Positions 1-8,913 of a stretch of DNA of 64,000 nt are shown here, one piece after another. Below the pieces are notes generated by a model. The model saw nothing but the letters and a program-made list of their open reading frames with translations. It did no database searches and was not told the origin of the DNA. How positions within the stretch are numbered: the stretch's first letter is position 1; the number at the start of each line of letters is the position of its first letter. The stretch lies in contig NZ_FYED01000003.1 of the NCBI RefSeq assembly GCF_900187565.1, forward strand, positions 141,398-205,397, given 5' to 3'. A program made the translations under genes and the position numbers. The DNA comes from Pseudomonas sp. Irchel 3A7 (GTDB lineage Bacteria; Pseudomonadota; Gammaproteobacteria; Pseudomonadales; Pseudomonadaceae).

Positions 1-330
1 CCCTTACGGCGACTCACTTTTTTGACAAACGCCTCAAAAAAGTAAGCAAAAAAACGCTCGCCCCGGCGTCCGGCCCCTCGCCAAGGCTCGGGGTTCCTTC
101 GCTCCGGCATTCATCCGGGGGCATCGCCCTCCGGTTGGCTTCGCTGGCACCTACATGCGATGGGTTCGACTGCGTCGAACGGCGCTGCGCGCCAATCCCC
201 GGATGAACGCCTCCACTCAGCCTCCCGAAGGGGCGGGTGGATCAAGATCAAAAGCTGAAGGCGAGCTAACGCTCGACCTGATGAGTGGTGAAGAGCGGGG
301 CGGGTGTTCACCGATTTGCTTTTGCTCTTC
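1..330. repeat. dispersed non-coding repeat at window edge
   Basis: No credible gene lies here; the short open frames are GC-driven and have no ribosome site. A 10-bp inverted repeat (16-25 with 34-43, core CTTTTTTGA) sits near the left edge. The text from about 45 to 320 resembles a block I remember as recurring in many P. fluorescens-group genomes, where it is often mis-called as short proteins containing CMRWVRLRRTALRANP. That identification is from memory and was not searched. The element runs off the left edge, so its full length is unknown. Confidence 0.5.
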
Positions 331-360
331 TGTGGGAGCGGGCTTGCCCGCGATGGCGGC
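331..360. repeat. single REP palindrome (GGGCTTGCCCGCGATGG type)
   Basis: A lone REP unit of the subtype with a TGTGGGAGCGGGCTTGCCCG core. The same subtype forms the inverted pair at 12585-12650. It is extragenic, downstream of the minus-strand LysR gene. Confidence 0.8.
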
Positions 361-403
361 CTGACAGCCGACCAATATCTCTCGGACATTCGCCGGATCC
401 AAC

Positions 404-492
404 TGTGGGAGCGAGCCTGCTCGCGAAAGCGATCTACCTGATTGCATAGATGTTGAATGTGAAATCGCCTTCGCGACAGGCTCGTTCCCACA
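404..492. repeat. REP inverted pair downstream of the LysR gene
   Basis: Two REP units in head-to-head orientation, starting TGTGGGAGCGAGCC and ending in a slightly degenerate CGCGACAGGCTCGTTCCCACA. The pair lies 14 bp past the stop of the LysR gene, where it could protect the 3' end of the transcript. Confidence 0.85.
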
Positions 493-505
493 AGGGCTCA
501 GACAA

Positions 506-1474
506 TCAATTCGCCACCCGCGCCCCCGCCAGGCTGCCGCTCAGTTCGTAAGCCGCCAATTCCGCCTGATGCGCCGCCAACAGCTCCGGCAACGATCCAC
601 GCAGGTATTCCACCCAGGTCTTGATTTTCGCATCCAGGTACTGGCGCGACGGGTAGATCGCGTACAGGTTCAGCTCCTGCGAGCGGTATTTGGGCATGAC
701 GCGCACCAGCGAGCCGTTGCGCAGGCCGTCAATCGCCGCATACAGCGGCAGTACGCCAACGCCCATGCCGCTGGTGATCGCGGTTTTCATCGCGTCGGCC
801 GAGTTCACCAGGAACGGTGAGCTGTTGATGGTGACCATTTCCTGGCCATCGGGGCCGTCGAAGGCCCATTTTTCCAGGGGGATGACGGGGCTGACCAGGC
901 GCAGGCAGGCGTGGTTGAGCAGGTCGCTGGGTTTTTGTGCGCAGCCGTTGGCTTTGACGTAGGCGGGGGAGGCGCAAACGATGCTGTAGGTGATGCCAAG
1001 GCGTTGGGAAACGAAGCCCGAGTCCGGCAGTTCGCTGGCGAGCACGATGGAAACGTCGTAACCCTCGTCCAGCAGGTCCGGCACGCGGTTGGCCATGGTC
1101 AGGTCAAAGGTCACGTCCGGGTGGGTCTTGCGGTAGCGGGCGATGGCGTCGATCACGAAGTGCTGGCCGATGCCGGTCATGGTGTGCACTTTCAGCTGGC
1201 CGGCCGGCCGCGCATGGGCGTCGCTGGCTTCGGCCTCGGCTTCTTCGACATAAGCCAGGATTTGCTCGCAGCGCAGCAGGTAGCGTTTGCCGGCTTCGGT
1301 CAGGGCAATGCGTCGGGTCGTTCGGTTGAGCAGACGGGTTTGCAGGTGGGCTTCCAGGTTGGAGACCGCGCGCGAGACGTTGGCCGTGGTGGTGTCCAGT
1401 TGCACGGCGGCAGCGGTGAAGCTGCCGGCCTCGGCCACGTAACTGAAGGCGCGCATGTTTTGCAAAGTGTCCAT
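506..1474 (-). CDS. LysR-family transcriptional regulator
   Basis: A 322-residue protein of normal LysR length. The N-terminal winged helix-turn-helix spans about residues 1-60 (MDTLQNM start, then SFTAAAVQLDTTTANVSRAVSNLE) and the periplasmic-binding-like effector domain about 90-300. It is divergent from the efflux operon beginning at 1656, separated by 181 bp. This matches the layout of E. coli aaeR next to aaeXAB, so it probably controls that operon in response to an aromatic acid or similar toxic compound; that role is inference. The family assignment is secure but the ligand is unknown. Confidence 0.9.
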   Translation of the reverse strand: MDTLQNMRAFSYVAEAGSFTAAAVQLDTTTANVSRAVSNLEAHLQTRLLNRTTRRIALTEAGKRYLLRCEQILAYVEEAEAEASDAHARPAGQLKVHTMTGIGQHFVIDAIARYRKTHPDVTFDLTMANRVPDLLDEGYDVSIVLASELPDSGFVSQRLGITYSIVCASPAYVKANGCAQKPSDLLNHACLRLVSPVIPLEKWAFDGPDGQEMVTINSSPFLVNSADAMKTAITSGMGVGVLPLYAAIDGLRNGSLVRVMPKYRSQELNLYAIYPSRQYLDAKIKTWVEYLRGSLPELLAAHQAELAAYELSGSLAGARVAN

Positions 1475-1655
1475 GGGGTGCTCTCGGGTTCGATGGCAAA
1501 TTGTGACACGAAGTTTCAGGATCTGAGACCCCAGACTTAAGGATTATCGCGTTAACGGTAACAAAGATTCACAGGAATCCCAGCTTATCGCCATTCCGGT
1601 CGCCCCATAGAATTGCGCCGATCGTTGTACCTCCCCTCCTCAGGAATCTTCAGCA

Positions 1656-3155
1656 GTGCCGCGTCGCATCAGCAGAGCGCTTGAGCCGCTCAGTATTCTG
1701 GCTTTAACCCTGGTCATCAGCGGCTGCATCGGAACCGGAGGTATTGCCCCGCAGGGCAAGACGCTGGAGGCCGATTCCCTGGCCACCGACGAGGCCATCC
1801 AGAGCGCCGCGCAGGATGCTCATTGGCCCACCGCCCAATGGTGGCAGGCTTATGGCGACCCGCAACTGAACCATTGGATCGAACTCGCCGTGCAAGGCAG
1901 CCCGTCCCTGGCCATGGCCGCTGCGCGGGTACGGCAGGCCAAGGCCATGGCCGGTGTCGCCAAAGCGGCCGAAGCGTTGCAGATCAACGGTCAATCCACG
2001 CTCAAGCGCCACAACTGGCCCACCGATCAGTTCTATGGTCCGGGTGATCTGGCCAACAGCACCACCTGGGATAACAACGCCGCGCTGGGTTTCAGTTACG
2101 CCCTCGATCTCTGGGGGCGCGAAAGCAACACCACCGAACGCGCCGTGGACATGGCCCACATGACCGTCGCCGAAGCGCGCCAGGCGCAGCTCGAATTGCA
2201 GAACAACATCGTGCGCGTCTACATCGAGCTCTCGCTGCATTACGCGCAGCGGGACATTGTCGAGGCGACCCTCAAGCAGCAACAGCAGATCCTTGATCTG
2301 GCGCAAAAACGCTTGAACGGCGGCATCGGCACCCATTTCGAGGTCAGCCAGGCCGAAACGCCTTTACCGGAAACCCACCGGCAGATCGATGCACTGGATG
2401 AAGAAATTGCCTTGAGCCGCAATCAGCTGGCTGCGCTTGCGGGCAAGGGACCGGGGGAGGGCGCGAAATTGCAGCGGCCGACGCTGTCGCTGGGCGCGGC
2501 GCTGAAGCTGCCGTCGTCATTGCCGGCGCAGTTGCTCGGTCAACGGCCGGACGTGGTCGCCAGCCGCTGGCAAGTGGCGGCCCAGGCCCGGGGCATCGAT
2601 GTGGCGCATGCCGGTTTCTACCCCAATGTCGACCTGGTCGGCAGCCTCGGCTACATGGCCACCGGCGGCGGGGCATTGGAGTTTTTGACTGGCAGGAAAC
2701 TCAACTACAGCGTGGGACCGGCGATTTCCCTGCCGATTTTCGACGGCGGCCGGTTGCGTGCGCAGCTGGGCGAAGCCTCGGCCGGTTATGACATCGCGGT
2801 GGCCAGGTACAACCAGACCCTGATCAATGCGCTGAAAGACATCTCCGATCAGTTGATCCGTCGCGAGTCCATGGACAAGCAGCAAACCTTCGCGGCCGAG
2901 TCGGTGGCTACCGCGCAGAAAACCTATGACATCGCGATGATCGCCTACCAGCGCGGGCTCACCGATTACCTCAACGTACTCAACGCCCAGAACCTGCTGT
3001 TCAAGCAGCAGCAAGTTCAGCAGCAGGTCCAGGCCGCGCGGCTGAGTGCCCATGCCGGGCTGGTGACGGCGCTCGGTGGCGGGCTCGGTGCAGGCTACGA
3101 CGTGCCCGAAGACCGCCAGACCGCAGCACCGAAAACCCCGGTTCTTTTACGTTGA
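1656..3155 (+). CDS. efflux outer-membrane lipoprotein, NodT/OprM type
   Basis: A 499-residue outer-membrane factor of tripartite efflux pumps. A lipoprotein signal ends in the lipobox ISGC (Cys23), followed by two outer-membrane efflux protein repeats; the second contains LLGQRPDVVASRWQ, typical of NodT proteins. The start is GTG with AGGAATC upstream. It is the first gene of a unit with the FUSC permease, DUF1656 peptide and HlyD adaptor, so it should provide the outer-membrane channel for that pump. A REP pair separates it from the permease gene, which may lower downstream expression. The substrate cannot be read from sequence. Confidence 0.88.
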   Translation: MPRRISRALEPLSILALTLVISGCIGTGGIAPQGKTLEADSLATDEAIQSAAQDAHWPTAQWWQAYGDPQLNHWIELAVQGSPSLAMAAARVRQAKAMAGVAKAAEALQINGQSTLKRHNWPTDQFYGPGDLANSTTWDNNAALGFSYALDLWGRESNTTERAVDMAHMTVAEARQAQLELQNNIVRVYIELSLHYAQRDIVEATLKQQQQILDLAQKRLNGGIGTHFEVSQAETPLPETHRQIDALDEEIALSRNQLAALAGKGPGEGAKLQRPTLSLGAALKLPSSLPAQLLGQRPDVVASRWQVAAQARGIDVAHAGFYPNVDLVGSLGYMATGGGALEFLTGRKLNYSVGPAISLPIFDGGRLRAQLGEASAGYDIAVARYNQTLINALKDISDQLIRRESMDKQQTFAAESVATAQKTYDIAMIAYQRGLTDYLNVLNAQNLLFKQQQVQQQVQAARLSAHAGLVTALGGGLGAGYDVPEDRQTAAPKTPVLLR

Positions 3156-3165
3156 ACACAATCCC

Positions 3166-3255
3166 TGTGGGAGCGAGCCTGCTCGCGAAGAGGCCTTATC
3201 AGTCAATGATGATGTCGCCTGGCACGCCGCTTTCGCGAGCAGGCTCGCTCCCACA
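3166..3255. repeat. REP inverted pair inside the efflux operon
   Basis: Head-to-head REP pair (TGTGGGAGCGAGCC ... GGCTCGCTCCCACA) filling most of the 144-bp gap between the outer-membrane factor and permease genes. Confidence 0.9.
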
Positions 3256-3299
3256 AGGTCCAATTCGTCGCACACTTTTCGACCAATGAGCAGGATTTC

Positions 3300-5498
3300 A
3301 TGATGCCCTTGCCCGCACCTTTGCGCTGGCTGTATTCCCTTGAATGGCGCCGGGGTTTCTTCGACTGGACGCGCAGCGACGGCGTGACCTGGGTGTACAT
3401 TTTCAAGGTACTGATTGCGGCGTTCCTCACGCTCTGGCTGGCCATGCGCCTGGAGTTGCCGCAACCGCGCACGGCGATGATCACCGTGTTCATCGTCATG
3501 CAGCCGCAAAGCGGCCAGGTGTTCGCCAAGAGTTTCTATCGCTTCCTTGGCACCCTGGCCGGCTCAGCGGTGATGGTGGCGCTGATTGCCTTGTTCGCGC
3601 AGAACACCGAGCTGTTTCTCGGCTCGCTGGCGATCTGGGTCGGCATTTGCTCGGCGGGCGCGGCGCGCAGTCGCAACTTCCGCGCCTACGGTTTTGTACT
3701 GGCCGGTTACACCGCGGCGATGGTCGGATTGCCGGCGCTGGCGCATCCCGATGGCGCGTTCATGATGGCGGTCTGGCGGGTGCTGGAAATCTCCCTGGGG
3801 ATTCTCTGCTCGACCCTGGTCAGCGCCGCGATCCTGCCGCAAACCGCCAGTGCCGCGATGCGCAACGCTTTGTACCAGCGCTTCGGTGTGTTCGCCTTGT
3901 TCGTGACGGACGGCTTGCGCGGCCGCAGTAAACGCGAGGCATTCGAAGCCAGCAACGTGCGCTTCATCGCTGAGACGGTGGGTCTGGAAAGCTTGCGCAG
4001 TGTCACCGTGTTTGAAGACCCGCATATGCGTCGACGCAACGGTCGGCTCAGTCGCCTTAACAGCGAGTTCATGGGCATTACCACCCGCTTTAATGCCTTG
4101 CATCAGTTGCTCGAGCGCCTGCGCAGCAACGGTGCCGATCACGTGGAGGGTGCGATCAAACCGGGTTTGCAGGATCTGGCCGAGTTGCTCGACGGCTACA
4201 GCGGTCGTGCCCTCACCAGCGCCGATGCAGCACGACTGGTCACGGCCCTGACGGCCTACAAGCAAGGTTTGCCGGCGCGGGTGCGCAGTCTGCGGGCGGT
4301 TTTCCAGGAGAACAATCCGAGCGACGCTGAGCAACTGGATTTTCACACCGCCTACGAATTGCTCTATCGCTTCGTCGACGACTTGCACAGTTATGCACAG
4401 ACCCACGCGTCCCTGGCGGATCACAGCCATGAGCGCGAGCGTTGGGACGAACCGTTCACCCCGCAAACCAACTGGCTGGCGGCCGCGGCGTCGGGGATTC
4501 GTGCGTCTTTCATTCTGCTGGTGCTGGGCAGCTACTGGGTGGCCACGGCGTGGCCGAGCGGGGCGACCATGACCCTGATCGCCGCCGCCACCGTGGGCCT
4601 GTCCGCCGCGACGCCGAATCCCAAGCGCATGGCGTTCCAGATGGCTTGCGGCACCTTGCTCGGGGCCGTGATCGGTTTCGTCGAGATGTTCTTCATCTTC
4701 CCGTGGATCGACGGCTTCCCCTTGCTGTGTGTGATGCTCGCGCCGGTCTTCGTGCTCGGCGCGTTTCTCGCATCGCGCCCGCAATATGCCGGGGTCGGGG
4801 TGGGCTTGCTGATCTTCTTCAGTATCGGTTCGGTGCCGGACAATCTCACGGTCTACAACCCCTACACCTTTATCAACGACTACATCGCCATGGTGCTGGG
4901 CATGCTGGTGTGCGCGGCGGCGGGGGCGATCATTCTGCCGCCCAACAGCCGCTGGTTATGGCGGCGGCTGGAGCAGGACCTGCGCGGCCAGGTGGTGTAT
5001 GCCATCAGCGGCAAACTCAAGGGCCTGGCGTCGAGTTTCGAAAGCCGCACCCGCGACCTGGTGCATCAGGCCTACGGCTTCGCGGCGGGGCAGCCGCAGG
5101 TGCAGCGTGATCTGCTGCGCTGGATGTTCGTGGTGCTGGAAGTCGGCCACGCCATCATCGAGTTGCGCAAGGAACAAGCGATTCTGCCGGTGCACCCTGC
5201 CTATGCCCAATCCCAGCCATGGCGCCAGTCGATCCGCGTCATGGGCCGCGCGCTGGTGCGGCTGTTTCTGCAGCCGGGACAGAGCAATCTGGAACGCGCA
5301 TTGATCGCGGTCGACCACGCGATCAGCCGTGTGCAGGCCACCGACGAACCCTTTGCCCCGCACTTCGATACTTCGGCATTGCGTCGGGTGAAAAGCTATC
5401 TGCACTTCATCCGCACCTCGCTGCTGGACCCGCAGTCGCCGTTGTCCAGCTATGCCCCCGTCACCGCCCGGCCCCAAGGACTTGACCATGCCCCGTGA
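3300..5498 (+). CDS. FUSC-family efflux permease (AaeB-like)
   Basis: A 732-residue inner-membrane protein of the fusaric-acid resistance / AaeB family. It has two hydrophobic membrane blocks (about residues 30-170 and 395-560), each followed by a soluble region, which is the usual FUSC arrangement. Two adjacent ATG codons (3300 and 3303) follow AGCAGGA; the first is used here. Its end overlaps the DUF1656 gene by 11 bp, indicating translational coupling. With the HlyD adaptor and NodT channel it should export aromatic carboxylic acids or fusaric-acid-like compounds. The family is clear and the substrate is inferred. Confidence 0.9.
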   Translation: MMPLPAPLRWLYSLEWRRGFFDWTRSDGVTWVYIFKVLIAAFLTLWLAMRLELPQPRTAMITVFIVMQPQSGQVFAKSFYRFLGTLAGSAVMVALIALFAQNTELFLGSLAIWVGICSAGAARSRNFRAYGFVLAGYTAAMVGLPALAHPDGAFMMAVWRVLEISLGILCSTLVSAAILPQTASAAMRNALYQRFGVFALFVTDGLRGRSKREAFEASNVRFIAETVGLESLRSVTVFEDPHMRRRNGRLSRLNSEFMGITTRFNALHQLLERLRSNGADHVEGAIKPGLQDLAELLDGYSGRALTSADAARLVTALTAYKQGLPARVRSLRAVFQENNPSDAEQLDFHTAYELLYRFVDDLHSYAQTHASLADHSHERERWDEPFTPQTNWLAAAASGIRASFILLVLGSYWVATAWPSGATMTLIAAATVGLSAATPNPKRMAFQMACGTLLGAVIGFVEMFFIFPWIDGFPLLCVMLAPVFVLGAFLASRPQYAGVGVGLLIFFSIGSVPDNLTVYNPYTFINDYIAMVLGMLVCAAAGAIILPPNSRWLWRRLEQDLRGQVVYAISGKLKGLASSFESRTRDLVHQAYGFAAGQPQVQRDLLRWMFVVLEVGHAIIELRKEQAILPVHPAYAQSQPWRQSIRVMGRALVRLFLQPGQSNLERALIAVDHAISRVQATDEPFAPHFDTSALRRVKSYLHFIRTSLLDPQSPLSSYAPVTARPQGLDHAP

Positions 5499-5688
5499 AA
5501 TCGCCTTCCACGGCGTGTACATGCCCACCATGACCCTGATGTTTCTGATAGCCGCGGCACTGGCCTGGGCGCTTGACCGGTTTTTCTCCGGGTTCGACCT
5601 GTACCGCTTCTTCTGGCACCCGGCACTGCTTCGCCTGAGTCTGTTTACCTGTCTGTTCGGCGCTTTGGCGCTGACTGTCTACCACTGA
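5488..5688 (+). CDS. DUF1656 small membrane protein (AaeX-like)
   Basis: A 66-residue protein with two predicted transmembrane helices (about 12-30 and 46-64), the size and pattern of the AaeX/DUF1656 family found with FUSC pumps. ATG at 5488 is chosen because it aligns with the usual family start MPREI and overlaps the permease stop. An in-frame start further upstream would overlap the permease much more and has no family support. The gene ends 10 bp before the HlyD gene. The role of DUF1656 peptides in the pump is not established; a structural or accessory role is assumed from constant co-occurrence. Confidence 0.88.
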   Translation: MPREIAFHGVYMPTMTLMFLIAAALAWALDRFFSGFDLYRFFWHPALLRLSLFTCLFGALALTVYH

Positions 5689-5698
5689 GAATGCCCTG

Positions 5699-6562
5699 AT
5701 GAAAAAGCTTTTCAGCCTGCTCGCCACCCTGCTGGTATTGGCCCTGGCGATATGGATCGGCCGCACCCTCTGGGTGCATTACATGCAGACGCCGTGGACC
5801 CGTGACGGTCGGGTACGCGCCGATATCATCAACGTCGCCGCCGACGTCACCGGCGAAGTGGTAAACGTGCCGGTGCGTGACAACCAGTTGGTGAAGAAGG
5901 GCGACCTGTTGATGCAGATCGACCCCGAGCACTACCGCCTCGCGGTCAAACAGGCACAGTCGCTGGTGGCCTCGCGCAAGGCCACATGGGAGATGCGCAA
6001 GGTCAACGCCCATCGCCGCGCGGACCTGGACAATCTGGTGATCTCCAAAGAAAACCGCGACGACGCCAGCAACATCGCCGACTCGGCGCTGGCCGATTAC
6101 CAACAGGCCCAGGCGCAACTCGAAGCCGCCGAACTCAACCTCAGGCGCACTGAAGTCCGTGCGGCGGTGGACGGTTACGTGACCAACCTCAACGTCCATC
6201 GCGGCGACTATGCACGTATCGGCGAAGCGAAAATGGCCGTGGTCGACATGAATTCGTTCTGGGTCTACGGCTTCTTCGAAGAAACCAAACTGCCCTACGT
6301 GCGCGTCGGCGACAAGGCTGACATGCAACTGATGAGCGGCGAAGTGCTCAAGGGGCATGTGGAAAGCATTTCACGGGGGATCTACGACCGTGACAATCCA
6401 GAAAGCCGCGAACTGATCGCCGACGTGAATCCGACGTTCAACTGGGTGCGTCTGGCGCAGCGGGTGCCGGTGCGGATTCACATTGATGAAGTGCCGGAAG
6501 GCGTGCTCCTGGCGGCGGGGATCACATGTACGGTGGTGGTCAAGACTGCGGCTGGCGAGTAG
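5699..6562 (+). CDS. HlyD-family periplasmic adaptor (AaeA-like)
   Basis: A 287-residue membrane-fusion protein. One N-terminal anchor helix (about 4-24) is followed by a biotinyl-lipoyl-like segment (TGEVVNVPVRDNQLVKKGD, about 55-75), an alpha-helical hairpin (about 85-145) and a beta-barrel domain. It bridges the FUSC permease to the outer-membrane factor. It is the last gene of the unit, and a strong terminator follows at 6593. Gene order here is channel-permease-DUF1656-adaptor, whereas E. coli has aaeX-aaeA-aaeB. Confidence 0.9.
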   Translation: MKKLFSLLATLLVLALAIWIGRTLWVHYMQTPWTRDGRVRADIINVAADVTGEVVNVPVRDNQLVKKGDLLMQIDPEHYRLAVKQAQSLVASRKATWEMRKVNAHRRADLDNLVISKENRDDASNIADSALADYQQAQAQLEAAELNLRRTEVRAAVDGYVTNLNVHRGDYARIGEAKMAVVDMNSFWVYGFFEETKLPYVRVGDKADMQLMSGEVLKGHVESISRGIYDRDNPESRELIADVNPTFNWVRLAQRVPVRIHIDEVPEGVLLAAGITCTVVVKTAAGE

Positions 6563-6592
6563 AGAATGCTCTTGTTCTGCCCACGTCAACAG

Positions 6593-6624
6593 ACACCTCT
6601 ATCCGGGCGGATAGAGGTGTTTTT
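6593..6624 (+). terminator. intrinsic terminator of the efflux operon
   Basis: Perfect 12-bp stem ACACCTCTATCC / GGATAGAGGTGT with a 4-base loop, followed by TTTTTC. It begins 31 bp after the HlyD stop codon. Confidence 0.92.
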
Positions 6625-6633
6625 CGTGGGGGC

Positions 6634-7377
6634 TCAGCGTGGATAGGCCACGAGATTTGGAAGGGTGCGCAATGCGGGGTCCTGCCCCGCTGCCAACGGA
6701 TAGAGAAGTTGAATGGAGACATTCAAATCCTTGCCTGGCTCCAGCAGATACCGGTCACCTGCTGGTGTGTACAGTTCAATCACGCCTTCGGAACCGTCAT
6801 GCGCCACCTCCAGCCAGGGATTGGCATGAATTTTCGTGCCCAACGGCAAACCGGCGCAGGAAAATTTCCACTGAGTGAACGGATGCCTGGTTGCCCTGAG
6901 GACAACGTCATAACTGTAAATCCAGGCTCCGGTCAGATGATCCTGCCACTCACCCTTGAACACCTGGGAGGCTTGAATATCCTGCTCCTCAATGTTCATT
7001 GCCAGGACCGGGCAGTAGAAGTCTTCCTCATAGGTGGGTTGGTAATAAACAATCCCGCATAAATCTGCGATCGATGATCCGGGCAGGTTTTTATCGGACG
7101 TCAATGTCACCGTACGTTCAGGATTCCATCCCTGTGTTTGTGCCTGCGTAATTGTCAGGGTGCTGAACCCTGAATGGGGGGGCTTGATCATTTGCGCTCC
7201 ACTGACCGGCATGGAGGCGTGCAGCAGGGTCACATCCGCATAGGTCCGGAATTGCAGGCGTGATCCGACGGGAGGTGGAGCACCATCGGTTTCAAGGGTG
7301 AAGCCGAGCGTCACAGGCACACCTTTCTTGATCCCGTTTACAACGTTGTGCATTTTGATATTCAGAAGTTTCGTCAT
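6634..7377 (-). CDS. hypothetical protein, partner of delta-60 protein
   Basis: A 247-residue protein with no domain I recognise. ATG at 7377 is preceded by AAAAGGAATTTGAA, an excellent ribosome site; an upstream TTG/GTG-type extension is unlikely. There is no signal peptide or membrane segment. The sequence is rich in beta-forming stretches, Tyr/Trp and Pro, suggesting a soluble beta-sandwich, with an N-terminal KMHNVVNGIKKGVPVTLGF segment. It lies 51 bp downstream of the delta-60 repeat gene on the same strand, so the two are likely co-transcribed. Base composition looks lower in GC than the flanking genes, hinting at separate ancestry. Confidence 0.7.
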   Translation of the reverse strand: MTKLLNIKMHNVVNGIKKGVPVTLGFTLETDGAPPPVGSRLQFRTYADVTLLHASMPVSGAQMIKPPHSGFSTLTITQAQTQGWNPERTVTLTSDKNLPGSSIADLCGIVYYQPTYEEDFYCPVLAMNIEEQDIQASQVFKGEWQDHLTGAWIYSYDVVLRATRHPFTQWKFSCAGLPLGTKIHANPWLEVAHDGSEGVIELYTPAGDRYLLEPGKDLNVSIQLLYPLAAGQDPALRTLPNLVAYPR

Positions 7378-7428
7378 TTCAAATTCCTTTTGAAAAAGAA
7401 CTGATCCCATGTTCGCTGCCGGGACCGA

Positions 7429-8697
7429 TCAACCCCGATAGCCGTAAACATGACCGACCGCACCACCCACTCCCAGCGTGTTGCCTGCCAGCAGTACCCG
7501 CCTGTTGGCCTGTATCTGAAGCTGGGCCGGAGTCGTGACCAGTTCGGCGTCTTCCACGATGGCGCCGTATTGGCCGAAACTGCGGTCGATCAAACCGTCG
7601 GCCTGATAGCGTGCGGCGTAAAGGCGCTTGGAGCCTCCGGCAGCGAGAATTTTTCCGTCGACCTGTCGATGGCCACAGACCCATTCGTTGCCATGTTCAG
7701 GATCGAATAACGTCAGCACCGGCCGGCCACTATTGAATGCCGGGTGTGGATTTCCGGTAGATTCCAGACCCACCAACAGCCCCCAGTTTCTTTGTGCGGT
7801 GCTGGCCTGCCCAACGCCGACGACCTTGCCTTCGCCAGTGTCGATCAGATCATGAACGATCACCGTGCCAGTCGGAATTGTCAGCGTCGAGAAACCTGGA
7901 GTCTCCAGGCTGCCGTAGTTGCTATCAAGTTCGCCTGTGTGCGAATAACGTGCGATATAACCAAGTGTTTCGCAAGTTGCTGAGCGTGCACTTCCAGCGA
8001 CCAGAATAGCGTCCTGCTGCACTAGCAGAGCATTGGCCGAGGTCTCGGAAAAAGATGGGTGTTTAATTTGCAGCCTGCCACTTTCGTTGAAGCTTTTATC
8101 GAGGTTGCCCTTGCTGTCCACGAGTATTATCTCGCCGGTTGAAGTCTCTCCATTGTGGTAAGTGGCGCTGACAAGCATTTTACCGCCCTCGAGTAATTGC
8201 AGGTTACTGGAGTCGCTGACCAGTTCGCCCAGGGAACTGTTGTCGATAATTACGCATCCCTGCCCGCCAAAGCTTTGGTCAATCGTGCCCTGCTGGTCGA
8301 AGCGGATGATCACCAGGCGCTTGGGGCTGAAGACGTCTGTTTTTCGTGACCAACCCAGCATCAGGATGGATCCGTCGGCCTGTATCGCCAGCTTGCCACC
8401 GGCTGAGTCGTAGCCATTGGGGAAGTTGCCATGTACCAGACCGTTGTCTGCGAAGGAGGTGTCAAGGCTGCCATCCGGGTTGAATCGTGCCAGGCCATAA
8501 AGGCCCTTCAAGTCACGGGCGAGCCATGCGCCGACCAGTATTTTGTCGTCTGCGAGCACATGAATGCCTTTTACATGCCGATCGTGGTCAAGTTCGTGGT
8601 CAAGTTTATATAAGTTGATGACACCGTTTTCGCCAAACGCGGGGTCACGATCTCCAGGCACTGAAAAAGAGAATTGGTTGTGAGTGATAACGTCCAT
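7429..8697 (-). CDS. delta-60 repeat protein, predicted seven-bladed propeller
   Basis: A 422-residue protein built of repeats of the uncharacterised delta-60 type, marked by the pattern D-x-S/A-F-x-x-x-G. I count seven: RDPAFGENG, SLDTSFADNG, TIDQSFGGQG, NLDKSFNESG, ELDSNYGSLE, NPHPAFNSGR and LIDRSFGQYG. They are spaced roughly 50-65 residues apart and alternate with segments of the type ADGSILMLG and DDKILVGA. Seven repeats suggest a closed beta-propeller. There is no signal peptide. ATG at 8697 follows AAAGGCAACAAT. It is the first gene of a two-gene unit with the 247-residue protein. Function is unknown; a binding or adhesion scaffold is only a guess. Confidence 0.78.
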   Translation of the reverse strand: MDVITHNQFSFSVPGDRDPAFGENGVINLYKLDHELDHDRHVKGIHVLADDKILVGAWLARDLKGLYGLARFNPDGSLDTSFADNGLVHGNFPNGYDSAGGKLAIQADGSILMLGWSRKTDVFSPKRLVIIRFDQQGTIDQSFGGQGCVIIDNSSLGELVSDSSNLQLLEGGKMLVSATYHNGETSTGEIILVDSKGNLDKSFNESGRLQIKHPSFSETSANALLVQQDAILVAGSARSATCETLGYIARYSHTGELDSNYGSLETPGFSTLTIPTGTVIVHDLIDTGEGKVVGVGQASTAQRNWGLLVGLESTGNPHPAFNSGRPVLTLFDPEHGNEWVCGHRQVDGKILAAGGSKRLYAARYQADGLIDRSFGQYGAIVEDAELVTTPAQLQIQANRRVLLAGNTLGVGGAVGHVYGYRG

Positions 8698-8829
8698 ATT
8701 GTTGCCTTTCTATAATTTGGTAGTCAGAAAGTTCAAGCCCATTTCTTTATGGGCTGGCAGGCAAGTTATAGGGCAGGTAATGGCTTGGCGAGAGGCGGGT
8801 GGGCATTGAATATTTGAGCATGTTTCTAT

Positions 8830-8872
8830 TGCCCTGTAAGGGAGCGACATACAAAGTTAATCTTACAGGGCA
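8830..8872. other. inverted repeat between delta-60 and NTF2-like genes
   Basis: An 11-bp perfect inverted repeat (core GCCCTGTAAG / CTTACAGGGC, 21-base loop) lies in the 216-bp gap upstream of the delta-60 gene and downstream of the NTF2-like gene. Neither side has a T-run, so a classical terminator is unlikely. It could be an operator or a 3' stem for the NTF2-like transcript. Confidence 0.45.
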
Positions 8873-8913
8873 GGGAAAACTTTAAAGGTTGGCGGCTTTG
8901 GGGGTGGGGACAT

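Noticed and set aside
111..491. Short open frames in the first 500 bases
   Set aside because: They run through REP units and a dispersed repeat; peptides such as [10 protein letters not shown] are the known false products of REP sequence.
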